A stretch of DNA of 64,000 bases, from contig NZ_RBZP01000001.1 of NCBI RefSeq assembly GCF_003628505.1, positions 124,001-188,000 on the forward strand, in the 5' to 3' direction. Source of the stretch: Oceanobacillus halophilus (lineage in GTDB: Bacteria; Bacillota; Bacilli; Bacillales; Amphibacillaceae). The notes below the pieces were generated by a model. The model saw only the letters and a list, made by a program, of their open reading frames with translations, was not told the DNA's origin and searched no databases. Below, one piece after another: positions 1 to 8,117 of the stretch. The translations under genes were made by a program, and so were the position numbers. Position 1 is the stretch's first letter. Each line of letters starts with the position of its first letter.

Positions 1-1153
1 TTTCCTCAATAATATTAGTTCCGTAGAATAAATCTAGATTGATTGCAGTACCTCCAAATACACTAAACCAGATTGCCCCAATAACTGTAGGAACCAAAAG
101 AACTCCTAATACAAATTCACGCACTGTTCTTCCGCGTGATACTCTGGCAATGAAAGTTCCGACAAAAGGTGCCCATGCAATCCACCATGCCCAATAAAAA
201 ATTGTCCAACCGTTTGTCCAACCCATATTTTCTTCGTTAAATGGAGACATACGTAGACTCATACTTGGTAAATCTTGGATATAACTTCCAAGTGTTGTTG
301 TAAAGAAATTTGCAATGAATCCTGTCGGTCCAAGAATTAGGACAAAAATCATCAATAGAAAAGCTAATACAAGGTTTGTATTGCTTAGGTATTTAATACC
401 TCGGCTCAATCCCGTCATTGCAGATGTCATAAACAGAACGGTTACAATTGCTATAATGATTAACTGTAGTGAGATAGTGGAATCAAAATTGAAAATGTAA
501 GATAGTCCACCACTGATTTGAATGGCTCCGAAACCTAAAGAAGTTGCTACGCCAAATACTGTAGCAAAGACTACTATGGTATCAATAACTGTGCCCATCG
601 TCCCTTTCGTTTTATCCCCAAATAAGGGGGATAAAATAGAACTAACCACACCTGGCGCTTGTTTTCTAAATTTAAAATAAGCTAATGCTAAAGCAACCGT
701 TGCATAAACTGCCCAGGGATGAAAGCCCCAATGTAAGAAACTGTATTTCATGGCATTTTTAGCTGCTTCTTCTGTACCACCTTCTCCAAATGGAGGGGTA
801 TAGAAATGCATAAGTGGTTCAGCGGCTCCCCAGAATACAAGCCCAATTCCCATTCCGGCACTAAATAACATTGCAAACCATGTTAGATAGGAGAACTCAG
901 GTTTATCGTCGGGTCGTCCTAATTTAATTTTTCCATACCTGGAGAAGATTAGATAAATCGCAAACACAAGAAAACCTGTTGCACTAATTAAATAAAACCA
1001 TCCAAAATTATTTACAAGAAAACCCTGTATGATGGTAGTTACATTATTTAAGTTACCATTTGGTAAGACAGTGTCAGGGATGATTCCCCAGATAATAAAT
1101 AATAGTACTATTATTACAGAGATATAAAAAACATTGGTTATACTTTTTTTCAT
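1..1153 (-). CDS. BCCT-family glycine betaine/choline transporter (OpuD-like), C-terminus cut by window edge
   Basis: Secondary transporter of the betaine/choline/carnitine family, taking up compatible solutes across the cytoplasmic membrane for osmoprotection. Reading from 1153 leftwards, 384 codons are open to the window edge with no stop, so the C-terminus is missing. The protein is a succession of hydrophobic segments and carries BCCT hallmarks: a glycine-rich stretch GMGIGLVFWGAAEP in the first third and the tryptophan-rich signature GWTIFYWAWWIAWAP near the visible end. The ATG at 1153 is preceded by an AAAGGA ribosome site. Family assignment is firm; the substrate (glycine betaine versus choline) is inferred, and OpuD is only the closest well-known name. 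It diverges from the neighbouring deacetylase gene. Confidence 0.88.
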   Translation of the reverse strand, partial: MKKSITNVFYISVIIVLLFIIWGIIPDTVLPNGNLNNVTTIIQGFLVNNFGWFYLISATGFLVFAIYLIFSRYGKIKLGRPDDKPEFSYLTWFAMLFSAGMGIGLVFWGAAEPLMHFYTPPFGEGGTEEAAKNAMKYSFLHWGFHPWAVYATVALALAYFKFRKQAPGVVSSILSPLFGDKTKGTMGTVIDTIVVFATVFGVATSLGFGAIQISGGLSYIFNFDSTISLQLIIIAIVTVLFMTSAMTGLSRGIKYLSNTNLVLAFLLMIFVLILGPTGFIANFFTTTLGSYIQDLPSMSLRMSPFNEENMGWTNGWTIFYWAWWIAWAPFVGTFIARVSRGRTVREFVLGVLLVPTVIGAIWFSVFGGTAINLDLFYGTNIIEE

Positions 1154-1595
1154 TTGACTAATCCTTTCATTTTTAATGTTCATTGATGTCTTTACTTTTC
1201 CCAAAAGTTATCTTAACAATTCAGTTATTTAACAAGCATTTTTGTAATATTCCTGAATAATTAGTTCATTTTGAAGAGACAGTAATTACTAAATTAATAA
1301 AGTTTGGTTTATAGTAATTAATGTGGCTGGGGAGAAAGTTATCCTGGCAGATTAATTCTTTTTCATATTCCATCATCCAAAAAAATTACAAAATGCATTA
1401 TAAAAACACCCAATGAAGGTTTATCATATTTCTTGTTAAGCATCTTTAAATGGAAAAAGCACAGCAATTAATAATTATAACACTTTTACCTTTTTATGGA
1501 AAAGATAAACCTGAACGGTCAAAACTTTAGAGTGTTTATCTGTTAATCTGCAATATAATACATAGATATATAGGGATACAATGGAGGTTTAACAT
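1154..1595. other. 442-bp divergent intergenic region
   Basis: AT-rich spacer between the leftward transporter and the rightward deacetylase lipoprotein; both must be transcribed from here. A consensus -10 TATAAT lies at 1554-1559 before the deacetylase gene, but I see no convincing -35 at 16-18 bp, so that promoter is only tentative. No small ORF with a ribosome site, no hairpin terminator and no dispersed element were seen. Confidence 0.4.
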
Positions 1596-2381
1596 TTGAA
1601 GTATTTAAATTTTATTCTAATGTTATTGATGCTTGTTTTTGCTGGATGTGATTATTCCCCAAAGGAGATTGTTAGATCATCCACGGTTGATGGAAGAATA
1701 GTGAATATAAGTGAAAAAGAAGTACTTACCATACAAGAAAAAGAAATTGACTTTCTATACCACGTTTCCAAAAACTGGTCTATTGTCCCCATGAAAAATG
1801 GAGTGAATGAGAAAGTAGTTTTACTTACAATTGATGATGCTCCTAGTGCATACTCATTAGAAATGGCTAAAACTCTTAGAAGCCTAAATGCTGAAGCAAT
1901 ATTTTTTGTGAATGGTCATTATCTTGACACACCCGAAGAAAAAGAAACTTTAAAAAAGATTTATGATATGGGTTTTGAGATTGGAAATCATACTTTCAAT
2001 CATCAATTGCTTTCTGATTTATCAGAATCAGAACAACGAGATGAGATTGTTAGTTTGAACGACACAGTGGAGGAGATAATCGGCGTACGACCAAAATTTT
2101 TCCGTGCTCCGAATGGTGTGAATACGGATTATTCTCGTAAAGTTGTTAAGGAAGAAGGTTTAACCCTAATGAATTGGTCCTTTGGTTATGATTGGGAAGA
2201 AAAGTATAACACAAAAGAATCATTAGTTACTATTATATTAAATACAGATTTGTTAACTAATGGGGCAAATATCTTAATGCATGATCGAGAGTGGACCAAT
2301 CAAGCTTTGCCTGAAATTATCAAGGGCTTACGACAACAAGGCTTTGAAATCATTGACCCGAAACATATTAAAACAGATTGA
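1596..2381 (+). CDS. Polysaccharide deacetylase lipoprotein (NodB domain, PdaA/PgdA-like)
   Basis: Predicted membrane-anchored, extracytoplasmic carbohydrate esterase 4 enzyme that removes N-acetyl groups from peptidoglycan or another glycan. Residues 1-18 form a lipoprotein signal peptide ending in the lipobox FAGC (Cys18). The NodB domain covers about residues 70-250: metal/catalytic Asp pair in TIDD (D80, D81), H132 and H136 in NHTFNH, the RAPNG motif at 170-174, D199-W200 and H229 in LMHD, so the metal triad and catalytic residues look intact. Total 261 aa. The start is a TTG at 1596, chosen because GGAGG lies at 1583-1587 eight bases upstream. It stands alone between the transporter and SR1. 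The substrate cannot be told from sequence. Confidence 0.87.
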   Translation: MKYLNFILMLLMLVFAGCDYSPKEIVRSSTVDGRIVNISEKEVLTIQEKEIDFLYHVSKNWSIVPMKNGVNEKVVLLTIDDAPSAYSLEMAKTLRSLNAEAIFFVNGHYLDTPEEKETLKKIYDMGFEIGNHTFNHQLLSDLSESEQRDEIVSLNDTVEEIIGVRPKFFRAPNGVNTDYSRKVVKEEGLTLMNWSFGYDWEEKYNTKESLVTIILNTDLLTNGANILMHDREWTNQALPEIIKGLRQQGFEIIDPKHIKTD

Positions 2382-2480
2382 CATTAATGAAGCTTGCTTT
2401 ATTGGAAAGCATATTATTACTTGAACATACTAATTATCAGTATGTAACATACTAATCGAATAATGTTATACTAATTTATC

Positions 2481-2509
2481 TTGACACACTAATTGTGACA
2501 TATTATAAT
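2481..2509 (+). promoter_or_regulatory. Consensus SigA promoter of the SR1-like RNA
   Basis: TTGACA at 2481-2486 and TATAAT at 2504-2509 with a 17-bp spacer: a perfect match to the vegetative sigma-A consensus and the strongest promoter seen in this window. Predicted start of transcription is near 2516. In B. subtilis SR1 is held down by CcpN and CcpA under glycolytic conditions (known); no operator for these was recognised here. Confidence 0.85.
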
Positions 2510-2550
2510 AAACACAAGATAACTCAATCAATTAAAGGGAGATGGGCTGA

Positions 2551-2655
2551 ATGGGTACAATTGTTTGTCAAGACTGCGAAAAGGTTATTGAAGCTTTTGA
2601 AGATGAAAAAGTATCAACTCTTTATAGTACATGTCCTAGCTGTGATACAAAATAA
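2551..2655 (+). CDS. sr1P: SR1P, GapA-binding small peptide (34 aa)
   Basis: Small peptide translated from the SR1-like RNA. It begins MGTIVCQDCEKVIEAFEDEK and has two CxxC pairs (C6/C9 and C28/C31), giving a likely zinc-binding fold; length is 34 aa against roughly 39 aa in B. subtilis. The known B. subtilis peptide binds glyceraldehyde-3-phosphate dehydrogenase GapA and promotes its interaction with RNase J1. The ATG at 2551 has AAAGGGAG at 2534-2541, nine bases upstream. The ORF is too short for most gene callers, and a longer overlapping frame at 2495-2701 is a shadow of it. Identity rests on the start motif, the cysteine pattern and synteny with speA. Confidence 0.82.
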   Translation: MGTIVCQDCEKVIEAFEDEKVSTLYSTCPSCDTK

Positions 2656-2664
2656 TATTCCAAC

Positions 2665-2691
2665 AAAAAACGCTCGCTTTGAGCGTTTTTT
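2665..2691 (+). terminator. Intrinsic terminator of SR1
   Basis: An AAAAACGCTC arm (2666-2675), a five-base loop and a GAGCGTTTTT arm followed by T-rich sequence. It ends the SR1 RNA just before the end of the convergent speA gene and is symmetrical enough to work in both directions. Confidence 0.85.
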
Positions 2692-2705
2692 ATGTTTATA
2701 AACAC

Positions 2706-4178
2706 TTATAAAATTGCTTTTCGTTCTTTTATTACCCGAATAGTTTCTAGTGTTTCATCCTGTAATCCTTGTACCGGCAAGCCTGCTTGTAAATTTTTAT
2801 ATATATAATGAATATTATCCTCCGTTATTATTTCACCTGGAATAAAAATAGGAATCCCTGGTGGATAAACCATAATAGATTCCGCGCTAATACGGCCAGC
2901 AGCATCTGAAAAGGGAATGATTTCTGTTTCTGCATAAAAAGCATCTCGAGGAAGTATTGCAAGTAGTGGAATATCTGGTATTGTTACGTGTACTTGTTTT
3001 TTTGTTATAAATTTTTCTTTCTCTTGCTCCAATTCTTTTAGTGCATGTATTAATTGATCTACTGTTTCTTGAGAGTCTCCTGGTGTAATAATACATAAAA
3101 TATTATATAAATCGGACAACTCCACTTCTATATTATAGTGTTCTCTTAACCAGACTTCAGCATCATAACCAGTTACTCCGAGATCTTTAATAGAAATAAT
3201 CAACTTTGTTGGATCGAATCTATAAGTCGCTTCTGTTCCAATTATCTCCTTCCCAGAACAAAAGATATAGGTTAATTTGTTAATTTCTCTTCTTGTATAT
3301 TCTGCGAGGTGAATCGCTTTTGAAATCATTGCTTTTCCATTAGTGGCTAATTGTTTTCTTGCAACATCTATTGATGCTAATAAAAGATAAGAAGTAGAGG
3401 TAGTTGTCAGCATAGACATAATCGTCTGGACTCGTTCATGTGAAATACGGTCTCCTTGCAAATTTAATACCGAACTTTGGGTTAAAGATCCACCTAATTT
3501 ATGAATGCTGGTCGCTGCAATATCTGCTCCAGCTTGCATGGCTGATAATGGAAGCTCAGAATGAAAATGTATATGTACCCCGTGAGCCTCATCTACAAGT
3601 ACAGGTACATTGTAGTGATGGGCTATGGCAACAATTTTCTCTAAGTCAGCTGCAATTCCAAAATAGGTTGGATTTATTACTAAGACCCCTTTGGCATCTG
3701 GATGTGCTTGTAGTGCATGTTGAACGGCAGTAGGAGTAATACCATGAGAGATTCCTAAAGTCTCGTCTAGAGCAGGGTGAACAAATATCGGGATGGCACC
3801 AGAAAAAATAATGGCAGAAGTAATCGATTTATGGGCATTCCGGGGAACGATTATTTTATCCCCTGGATTACAAATACTTAATATCATTGTCATGATAGCA
3901 CCGCTAGTACCTTGAACTGAAAAATAGGTGTAATCGGCACCAAAGGCTTCAGCTGCTAATTCTTGGGCATCTTTTATAATTCCGTGTGGATGGTGTAGGT
4001 CATCTAATGGCTGTATATTAATTAAGTCCATCTGAAATGCATTTTCTCCGAGGAAGTCCCTAAATGCAGGTTCAATTGCTTTTCCTTTTTTATGGCCTGG
4101 AATATGAAATGGAATGGGGTTTTTTTCAATATGCTTGAGTAAACCTGAAAATAATGGTGTTTTGTATTGCTCTTTCAT
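2706..4178 (-). CDS. speA: Arginine decarboxylase (Orn/Lys/Arg decarboxylase, PLP fold type I)
   Basis: Converts arginine to agmatine, the first step of polyamine (putrescine/spermidine) synthesis in Bacillus. The 490-aa length equals that of B. subtilis SpeA. Visible features are the N-terminal HIPGHKKG motif (25-32), the PLP-contacting DEAHG (196-200), and the Schiff-base lysine K227 in TSIHKLGGSLTQSS, followed by the C-terminal decarboxylase domain. The start at 4178 has AGGAGA upstream, and an extended -10 (TGC-TATAAT on the minus strand, 4248-4256) lies about 70 bp before it. It converges with SR1, the arrangement known from B. subtilis. Lysine decarboxylase activity cannot be excluded by sequence, but length and synteny favour SpeA. 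Confidence 0.92.
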   Translation of the reverse strand: MKEQYKTPLFSGLLKHIEKNPIPFHIPGHKKGKAIEPAFRDFLGENAFQMDLINIQPLDDLHHPHGIIKDAQELAAEAFGADYTYFSVQGTSGAIMTMILSICNPGDKIIVPRNAHKSITSAIIFSGAIPIFVHPALDETLGISHGITPTAVQHALQAHPDAKGVLVINPTYFGIAADLEKIVAIAHHYNVPVLVDEAHGVHIHFHSELPLSAMQAGADIAATSIHKLGGSLTQSSVLNLQGDRISHERVQTIMSMLTTTSTSYLLLASIDVARKQLATNGKAMISKAIHLAEYTRREINKLTYIFCSGKEIIGTEATYRFDPTKLIISIKDLGVTGYDAEVWLREHYNIEVELSDLYNILCIITPGDSQETVDQLIHALKELEQEKEKFITKKQVHVTIPDIPLLAILPRDAFYAETEIIPFSDAAGRISAESIMVYPPGIPIFIPGEIITEDNIHYIYKNLQAGLPVQGLQDETLETIRVIKERKAIL

Positions 4179-4247
4179 AGTATATTCTCCTCTATGTCAT
4201 ATGTTGATTAATGATAGGCATAAGCCATTCTGTAATATAATCAACGT

Positions 4248-4256
4248 ATTATAGCA
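4248..4256 (-). promoter_or_regulatory. Probable extended -10 promoter of speA
   Basis: On the minus strand this reads TGC-TATAAT, an extended -10 element that can work with a weak -35. It lies about 70 bp upstream of the speA start. No good -35 hexamer was found at 17 bp. Confidence 0.45.
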
Positions 4257-4359
4257 AAAAAAATTAAGTTATTCTAGTTAAGATATAGTATTAGCTAGAA
4301 AGCATATATAAATGTTAAAATTTAATTAATAGCTGAATTGAAAAAGGGGGAAGGGTTCA

Positions 4360-5316
4360 ATGAATTTTAAAACTAGAGTTACAGAGCTTTTGAACATCAA
4401 ATATCCAATTATTCAAGGGGGGCTAGCATATATTGCGTATTCAGACCTAGCTGCAGCAGTTTCTAACGCTGGAGGGTTAGGGCAAATTACAGCAATGAGT
4501 TTGGGTAGTCCCGAAGAGTTACGTAAAGAAATCCAGAAAGTTAAAACGCTTACAGATAAACCATTTGGAGTTAATTTTGCCATTGGTCAGCATGGTCGAC
4601 GTTTCGAGCATATGGTTGAGGCTGCAATAAAAGAGGATGTTCCTGTTATTTCAGTAACAGGCGGAAATCCTAAAGGAGTCCTTGATCTTATAGAAGGTCA
4701 CAATATCAAGTCACTAGTGCTAGTTGCTGCCAAAAGACAGGCCCAAAAAGCAGAAGAACTAGGGGCTGATGCTGTAATGGTCGTAGGTCAAGAAGGAGGA
4801 GGGCATTTAGGTAGGAGTGATATAGGAACAATAGTGCTAACTCCAGAAGTAGTTGATAATGTTTCTATTCCGGTCATCTCTTCTGGCGGAATTGTGGATG
4901 GTCGTGGCCTGATGGCTGCATTAAGTTTGGGAGCAGAGGGAATCGAGATGGGGACACGATTCCTTGCAACCAAAGAATGTGTGGATGCACATGATAGATA
5001 TAAACAAGCTATCTTAGATGCTGAAGAGGATAGTACCGTTGTGATAAAACGTTCTATCGGTGCTCCAGCGAGGGCTCTAAGAAATTCTTGGACAGATAAG
5101 ATCCTTGAAATTGAAAAGCAAAACAAAGGGTATGAATCATTGAAGGATTATATAAGCGGGACTGCAAATAAGCGGTTTATCTATGAAGGTGATAAAGAAG
5201 GTGGTTTCGGTTGGGCAGGTCAGTCTTCTGTTAGAATTAATGACATACCATCAGTAGAAGAATTAATACAACATATCGTTCGTGAAGCGGAAGATATTAC
5301 AAATAAGTGGAAATAA
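4360..5316 (+). CDS. Nitronate monooxygenase / FabK-like FMN flavoprotein
   Basis: Predicted cytoplasmic FMN-binding TIM-barrel enzyme of the 2-nitropropane dioxygenase/FabK superfamily (318 aa). It begins with the family's KYPIIQGG motif (14-21), has GGLGQI (38-43), the conserved histidine H149 in EGGGHLGR, and the phosphate-binding ISSGGI…GAEGIEMGTRF segment (174-201). These enzymes either oxidise toxic nitronates or, as FabK, reduce enoyl-ACP; sequence alone does not decide. ATG at 4360 has a purine-rich AAAAGGGGGAAGGG site. It is a single gene between speA and yktB, a place where B. subtilis has no such gene, so it looks like a lineage-specific insertion. A clear terminator follows. Confidence 0.8.
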   Translation: MNFKTRVTELLNIKYPIIQGGLAYIAYSDLAAAVSNAGGLGQITAMSLGSPEELRKEIQKVKTLTDKPFGVNFAIGQHGRRFEHMVEAAIKEDVPVISVTGGNPKGVLDLIEGHNIKSLVLVAAKRQAQKAEELGADAVMVVGQEGGGHLGRSDIGTIVLTPEVVDNVSIPVISSGGIVDGRGLMAALSLGAEGIEMGTRFLATKECVDAHDRYKQAILDAEEDSTVVIKRSIGAPARALRNSWTDKILEIEKQNKGYESLKDYISGTANKRFIYEGDKEGGFGWAGQSSVRINDIPSVEELIQHIVREAEDITNKWK

Positions 5317-5323
5317 GAAATAG

Positions 5324-5352
5324 ACCGGAGGTACATATGCCTCCGGTTTTTC
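5324..5352 (+). terminator. Intrinsic terminator after the nitronate monooxygenase gene
   Basis: ACCGGAGG arm (5324-5331) and CCTCCGGT arm (5340-5347) around a short loop, then a T run. It lies between two convergent genes and may also serve yktB on the other strand. Confidence 0.8.
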
Positions 5353-5437
5353 TATACGCATTTTTTAATAAGTTTTGCTGTTGGAGCATAAACGATAAAA
5401 CAGCAATCTATTAGAAAGTATCTTACGATGTGAGTGT

Positions 5438-6055
5438 TTATCTGGATTGTAATGCACTTTGATAAAAGGGAATTAATGTCTGGAACGTATCTTTTGCTAT
5501 TTCTAGTAATTTTTCTCCATCATATACACGGTCATCATCGATCGGGAGATGTCTTCCAATAAGAAACTCTCCTTTTTTAATGTCTCGTAACCTCTCTAGG
5601 TGTTTTACATCTAATTCTTCTAATGGAATGGATTCCTTTTTCGTGTGATCCAGTGATACAACAAAATCTTTAGGTAGTTCCGTTAAATCAGCGAAATTGT
5701 CAATAAATGTCTGTGCAATGTTTTTCTTATTAGGTAACTCATATATGAAAGCAAGCCAAAGGAATAAATGATCATCAAATAATCCTAATTGAAAATGGGG
5801 ATGTTTTTTGTAGCCTCTTTTATTGTCTGCAATTGCCATCCAAGTGTCTTTTGGTGGATTCACTGTTCTTCTAGCATGTTTGGCGATATGTAAGAATACT
5901 TCATTACCTAATTGGGCTGAAAGAAAAGAAACTAACTCACTGCCAATTACCTGGAACTTCGGTTGTATTCTTGTTTGAATTGCTTCCATTCTTTCATCTA
6001 AACCATCTATATTAAATGTATCAAAATCCTTTTTCGTAAAACCCTGTAAATTCAC
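5438..6055 (-). CDS. yktB: UPF0637/DUF1054 family protein YktB
   Basis: Conserved Bacillales protein of unknown biochemical function. The family core is clear: FTKKDFDTFNIDGLDERM near the start, then HIAKHARRTVNPPKDTW and the KRGYKKHPHFQLGLFDDHLF block. About 205 aa. Start choice: AGGAAGG abuts an ATG at 6064 with no spacing, whereas the GTG at 6055 lies nine bases beyond that ribosome site, so GTG is preferred; the ATG would add three residues. Its position between speA and suhB is the same as in B. subtilis (speA-yktA-yktB-yktC). The yktA/UPF0223 gene is not present. It is transcribed away from a small dispersed element. Confidence 0.88.
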   Translation of the reverse strand: MNLQGFTKKDFDTFNIDGLDERMEAIQTRIQPKFQVIGSELVSFLSAQLGNEVFLHIAKHARRTVNPPKDTWMAIADNKRGYKKHPHFQLGLFDDHLFLWLAFIYELPNKKNIAQTFIDNFADLTELPKDFVVSLDHTKKESIPLEELDVKHLERLRDIKKGEFLIGRHLPIDDDRVYDGEKLLEIAKDTFQTLIPFYQSALQSR

Positions 6056-6222
6056 GACGGTCATCCTTCCTAATATCAAATTATAATGATTATTATTAAG
6101 CATTCATCAATTGAAGTCAAGCTATATAACTTTAGGATAAATGAGATGAGGTTTGCCTCACTTAAAATTTGGGTAATGCATAATAAATCATAATTTCAGA
6201 AGGCTTTTTAGTATAAAGTTGC

Positions 6223-6364
6223 TTTACATTTTTGTATAGACTGTGGATTACTTTAATTATGAATACTGCTATATACCCGCTACGGAAAGCGACTGCCCGG
6301 AGCGGAAATCAACAACGCGCTGCAATAGACATTTATTCTTAATTCAAAGTTTCTATCAGCTGTT
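6223..6364 (-). repeat. Dispersed intergenic element, copy A (short, ~140 bp)
   Basis: One complete but short copy of the dispersed element family. Its left end (TATAGACTGTGGATTACTTTAAT) and right end (rc of ACAGCTGATAGAAACTTTGAATTAAGAATA) match the two ends of the larger copies, and the middle holds a reduced core with CGCTACGGAAAGCG. It lies between divergent yktB and the small gene at 6495. A 73-codon ORF (6243-6464) across it is repeat-derived and is not called. The stretch 6365-6494 beyond it shows nothing else. Confidence 0.7.
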
Positions 6365-6494
6365 TAAGTTCGAAAAGCAACAAATATACGAAAAAGGCCT
6401 TTCAGAAAATTTAATGAACCAAATAAAAAAGTTCGACATAAAATATAGAAAGATAGTGGAATGAAGCTGCAATGATCTGAAGGGAGTTGATTGT

Positions 6495-6686
6495 TTGAAA
6501 TTTGTGATGGACCTTATCAAATGGGAAGAGGCAAAAGTGAAATTGCCAGTAATAAAAATGGAGATTGATTATGAACTATTAACACTTTATGATGCCTTAC
6601 AAGAAGATGATCAAATACAGATTATAAAATCGAAGGAACGGTTAAAGTTTTTAAGGAAACAGCTCATTGAATTAGAACAAATATAG
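6495..6686 (+). CDS. Small hypothetical protein (63 aa)
   Basis: Unrecognised small soluble protein, rich in charged and leucine residues, with a likely helical C-terminal half (IKSKERLKFLRKQLIELEQI). No signal peptide, membrane segment or metal motif. The start is a TTG at 6495 with AAGGGAG eight bases upstream, which together with the strong terminator just after the stop supports a real gene; an in-frame ATG at 6507 is the alternative. It sits immediately before suhB (yktC), the neighbourhood in which B. subtilis has small unknown genes such as ykzI, but I cannot confirm homology. No function proposed. Confidence 0.6.
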   Translation: MKFVMDLIKWEEAKVKLPVIKMEIDYELLTLYDALQEDDQIQIIKSKERLKFLRKQLIELEQI

Positions 6687-6694
6687 GAAAGCTA

Positions 6695-6756
6695 GGCCCC
6701 AATAAGTATATGCACATTATATTAATAACGTTCACATACTTATTGGGGTCTTTTTT
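6695..6756 (+). terminator. Intrinsic terminator
   Basis: Long stem: arm 6695-6712 (GGCCCCAATAAGTATATG) pairs with 6733-6750 (CACATACTTATTGGGGTC, one G-U), followed by six T. It ends the 63-aa gene. Confidence 0.85.
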
Positions 6757-6777
6757 CAATGGCTATTTTCATAAGTT

Positions 6778-6903
6778 TTATTGCAGTTTAGCTAATTCCT
6801 TAGCAGTAAAATAGTACCAACTATCTGTACTAGTTACATCGGACTCTATATAATTTAACATAAGCAAGAAAAACAACAAATCAATTAAGAAATAGCCTTT
6901 CAT
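6778..6903 (-). CDS. Possible 41-aa small membrane peptide
   Basis: Minus-strand ORF beginning MKGYFLIDLLFFLLMLNYIE, a hydrophobic N-terminal segment followed by a polar tail ending AKELAKLQ. The amino-acid composition looks protein-like and it ends just beyond the terminator at 6695-6756. However, there is no Shine-Dalgarno sequence before the ATG and it overlaps nothing that would demand it. It may be a decayed gene. Low-confidence call, recorded because the space is otherwise empty. Confidence 0.22.
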   Translation of the reverse strand: MKGYFLIDLLFFLLMLNYIESDVTSTDSWYYFTAKELAKLQ

Positions 6904-6923
6904 AGAATACACATTCAAATGAC

Positions 6924-6952
6924 TTGGAACATGTATTTTGATACAATATAAC
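6924..6952 (+). promoter_or_regulatory. Probable SigA promoter of suhB
   Basis: TTGGAA (6924-6929), 17-bp spacer, TATAAC (6947-6952), each 4-5/6 matches to consensus, ending 27 bp before the suhB start codon. Confidence 0.5.
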
Positions 6953-6979
6953 TTATATTGCAGTAATGGAGGAATTAGT

Positions 6980-7786
6980 ATGAAAGCTGAGGTTCGTGAA
7001 GAAATATATCTTACCGCAAGAAAATGGGTAGAAGAGGCTGGGGAGCACATACGCAGAAAAATCAATAGTCCCTTAGTTATTGATACGAAATCCAACCGTA
7101 ATGATTTGGTAACAACTATGGATAGAGAAACAGAATCTTTTTTTGTAACAAAGATTAAAGAAACATATCCGGAACACTCAATTATTGGAGAAGAAGGGTA
7201 TGGTGATAAATTAGATAATCTTAATGGAGTTGTCTGGATTATTGACCCAATCGATGGCACGATGAATTTTGTTCATCAGAAAAGAAACTTTGCAATATCA
7301 GTAGGGATTTATTTCGATGGTGTTGGTGAGATAGGACTGATTTATGATGTAATGGAAGATAATCTATACCATGCAAAAAGAAATGATGGAGCTTTTAAAA
7401 ATAATGAAAAATTATCACCTTTGAATAATAATGTAGTTCTTGAAGACGCAATCATTGGCATGAATCATTTCTGGTTATGTGATAATCATTTCGTTGAAGA
7501 AAAAACAATGCAGCAATTTGTTCGTACTATAAGAGGGGCTAGAACATATGGTTCAGCAGCATTAGAGTTTGCTTTTCTCGCAGAAGGTATAATGGATGGT
7601 TATCTTGCGATGAGTCTTTCTCCATGGGACATAGCAGCAGGAATTGTCATCGTTAATGAAGTAGGAGGGGTAACTACAAATATTGAGGGTGAAAATTTGG
7701 ACATGTTAGAAAAAAATCCTGTATTAACATGTAACTTATGTTTGCAAGAGAAAATAATAGAATTTATAAAAGAAGGAAGGAAGTGA
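6980..7786 (+). CDS. suhB: Inositol monophosphatase family phosphatase (YktC/SuhB)
   Basis: Mg2+-dependent, Li+-sensitive type phosphatase acting on inositol phosphates or related sugar phosphates such as fructose bisphosphate/NADP(H) in this superfamily; cytoplasmic. All metal-binding motifs are visible: E71-E72 in GEEG, D89-P-I-D-G-T in motif 1, and W216-D217 followed by EVGG in motif 2. Length 268 aa, as for B. subtilis YktC. The ATG at 6980 was chosen over an upstream in-frame start because GGAGG lies at 6966-6970. It converges with ylaF, and both stop codons lie in one shared hairpin terminator. Exact physiological substrate unknown. Confidence 0.9.
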   Translation: MKAEVREEIYLTARKWVEEAGEHIRRKINSPLVIDTKSNRNDLVTTMDRETESFFVTKIKETYPEHSIIGEEGYGDKLDNLNGVVWIIDPIDGTMNFVHQKRNFAISVGIYFDGVGEIGLIYDVMEDNLYHAKRNDGAFKNNEKLSPLNNNVVLEDAIIGMNHFWLCDNHFVEEKTMQQFVRTIRGARTYGSAALEFAFLAEGIMDGYLAMSLSPWDIAAGIVIVNEVGGVTTNIEGENLDMLEKNPVLTCNLCLQEKIIEFIKEGRK

Positions 7787-7818
7787 CATGCTTATGCGTC
7801 ACTTCTTTCCTTCTTTTT
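7771..7818. terminator. Bidirectional terminator shared by suhB and ylaF
   Basis: Arms 7772-7787 and 7798-7813 form a 16-bp stem (one G-U pair) with flanking A- and T-rich sequence on either side. The suhB stop (7784-7786) lies in the left arm and the ylaF stop (7792-7794) in the loop, so both convergent genes end inside the hairpin. Confidence 0.85.
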
Positions 7819-7971
7819 CAAAAATAAGCCATATCCCATAATACCAAACCCCAAGATAATGAATAGAAGAATCATCCAAATATTACGAAATGCGATAGAA
7901 ATTCCTACACCTGCAAACATTGCTATGACTAAAAATGCCATAAACAACATTGGAATATTTAATCTCTCCAT
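7792..7971 (-). CDS. ylaF: YlaF/DUF5325 small membrane protein
   Basis: A 59-aa protein made of two hydrophobic segments (about residues 8-26 and 31-50) joined by a short polar turn, ending in a basic tail KKKERSDA. This matches the YlaF (DUF5325) family by length, topology and the closing GYG-x-LKKK pattern, and by position just upstream of ylaH in the yla region. Function unknown; predicted to be an integral membrane peptide. The ATG at 7971 has AGAGGTG upstream. In B. subtilis typA (ylaG) separates ylaF from ylaH; it is absent here. Confidence 0.75.
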   Translation of the reverse strand: MERLNIPMLFMAFLVIAMFAGVGISIAFRNIWMILLFIILGFGIMGYGLFLKKKERSDA

Positions 7972-8117
7972 GTCAACACACCTCTATTTCTATTCAATAG
8001 TATAAAGCAATCTGCAAATATATTCAAAAAATACAGGTCATAAACTATCTAATTCTAGCTAGATTTTCAAATTTTTAGTATGATGATAGAAGAGTGAACT
8101 ACTAGTGGGGGAGACAG

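Larger units (their letters stand above)
2516..2691 (+). ncRNA. sr1: SR1-like dual-function regulatory RNA
   Basis: A predicted ~175-nt transcript runs from the consensus promoter to a strong intrinsic terminator and contains the SR1P ORF. In B. subtilis SR1 lies beside speA, base-pairs with ahrC mRNA (the arginine catabolism activator) and also encodes the GapA-binding peptide SR1P. Here promoter, ORF, terminator and speA neighbourhood are all preserved. The peptide-coding role is directly supported; the base-pairing role is inferred, because the ahrC target sequence is not in this window. Confidence 0.75.

Noticed and set aside
2495-2701. 68-codon ORF over the SR1 region
   Set aside because: Out of frame with the recognisable SR1P peptide and runs through the terminator.
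4788-5126. Long minus-strand ORFs inside coding genes (here and at 11738, 20010, 43776, 54322, 59185 and others)
   Set aside because: Antisense shadows of well-recognised genes.
6243-6464. 73-codon ORF
   Set aside because: First half is the core of dispersed element copy A, no ribosome site and no protein-like conservation.
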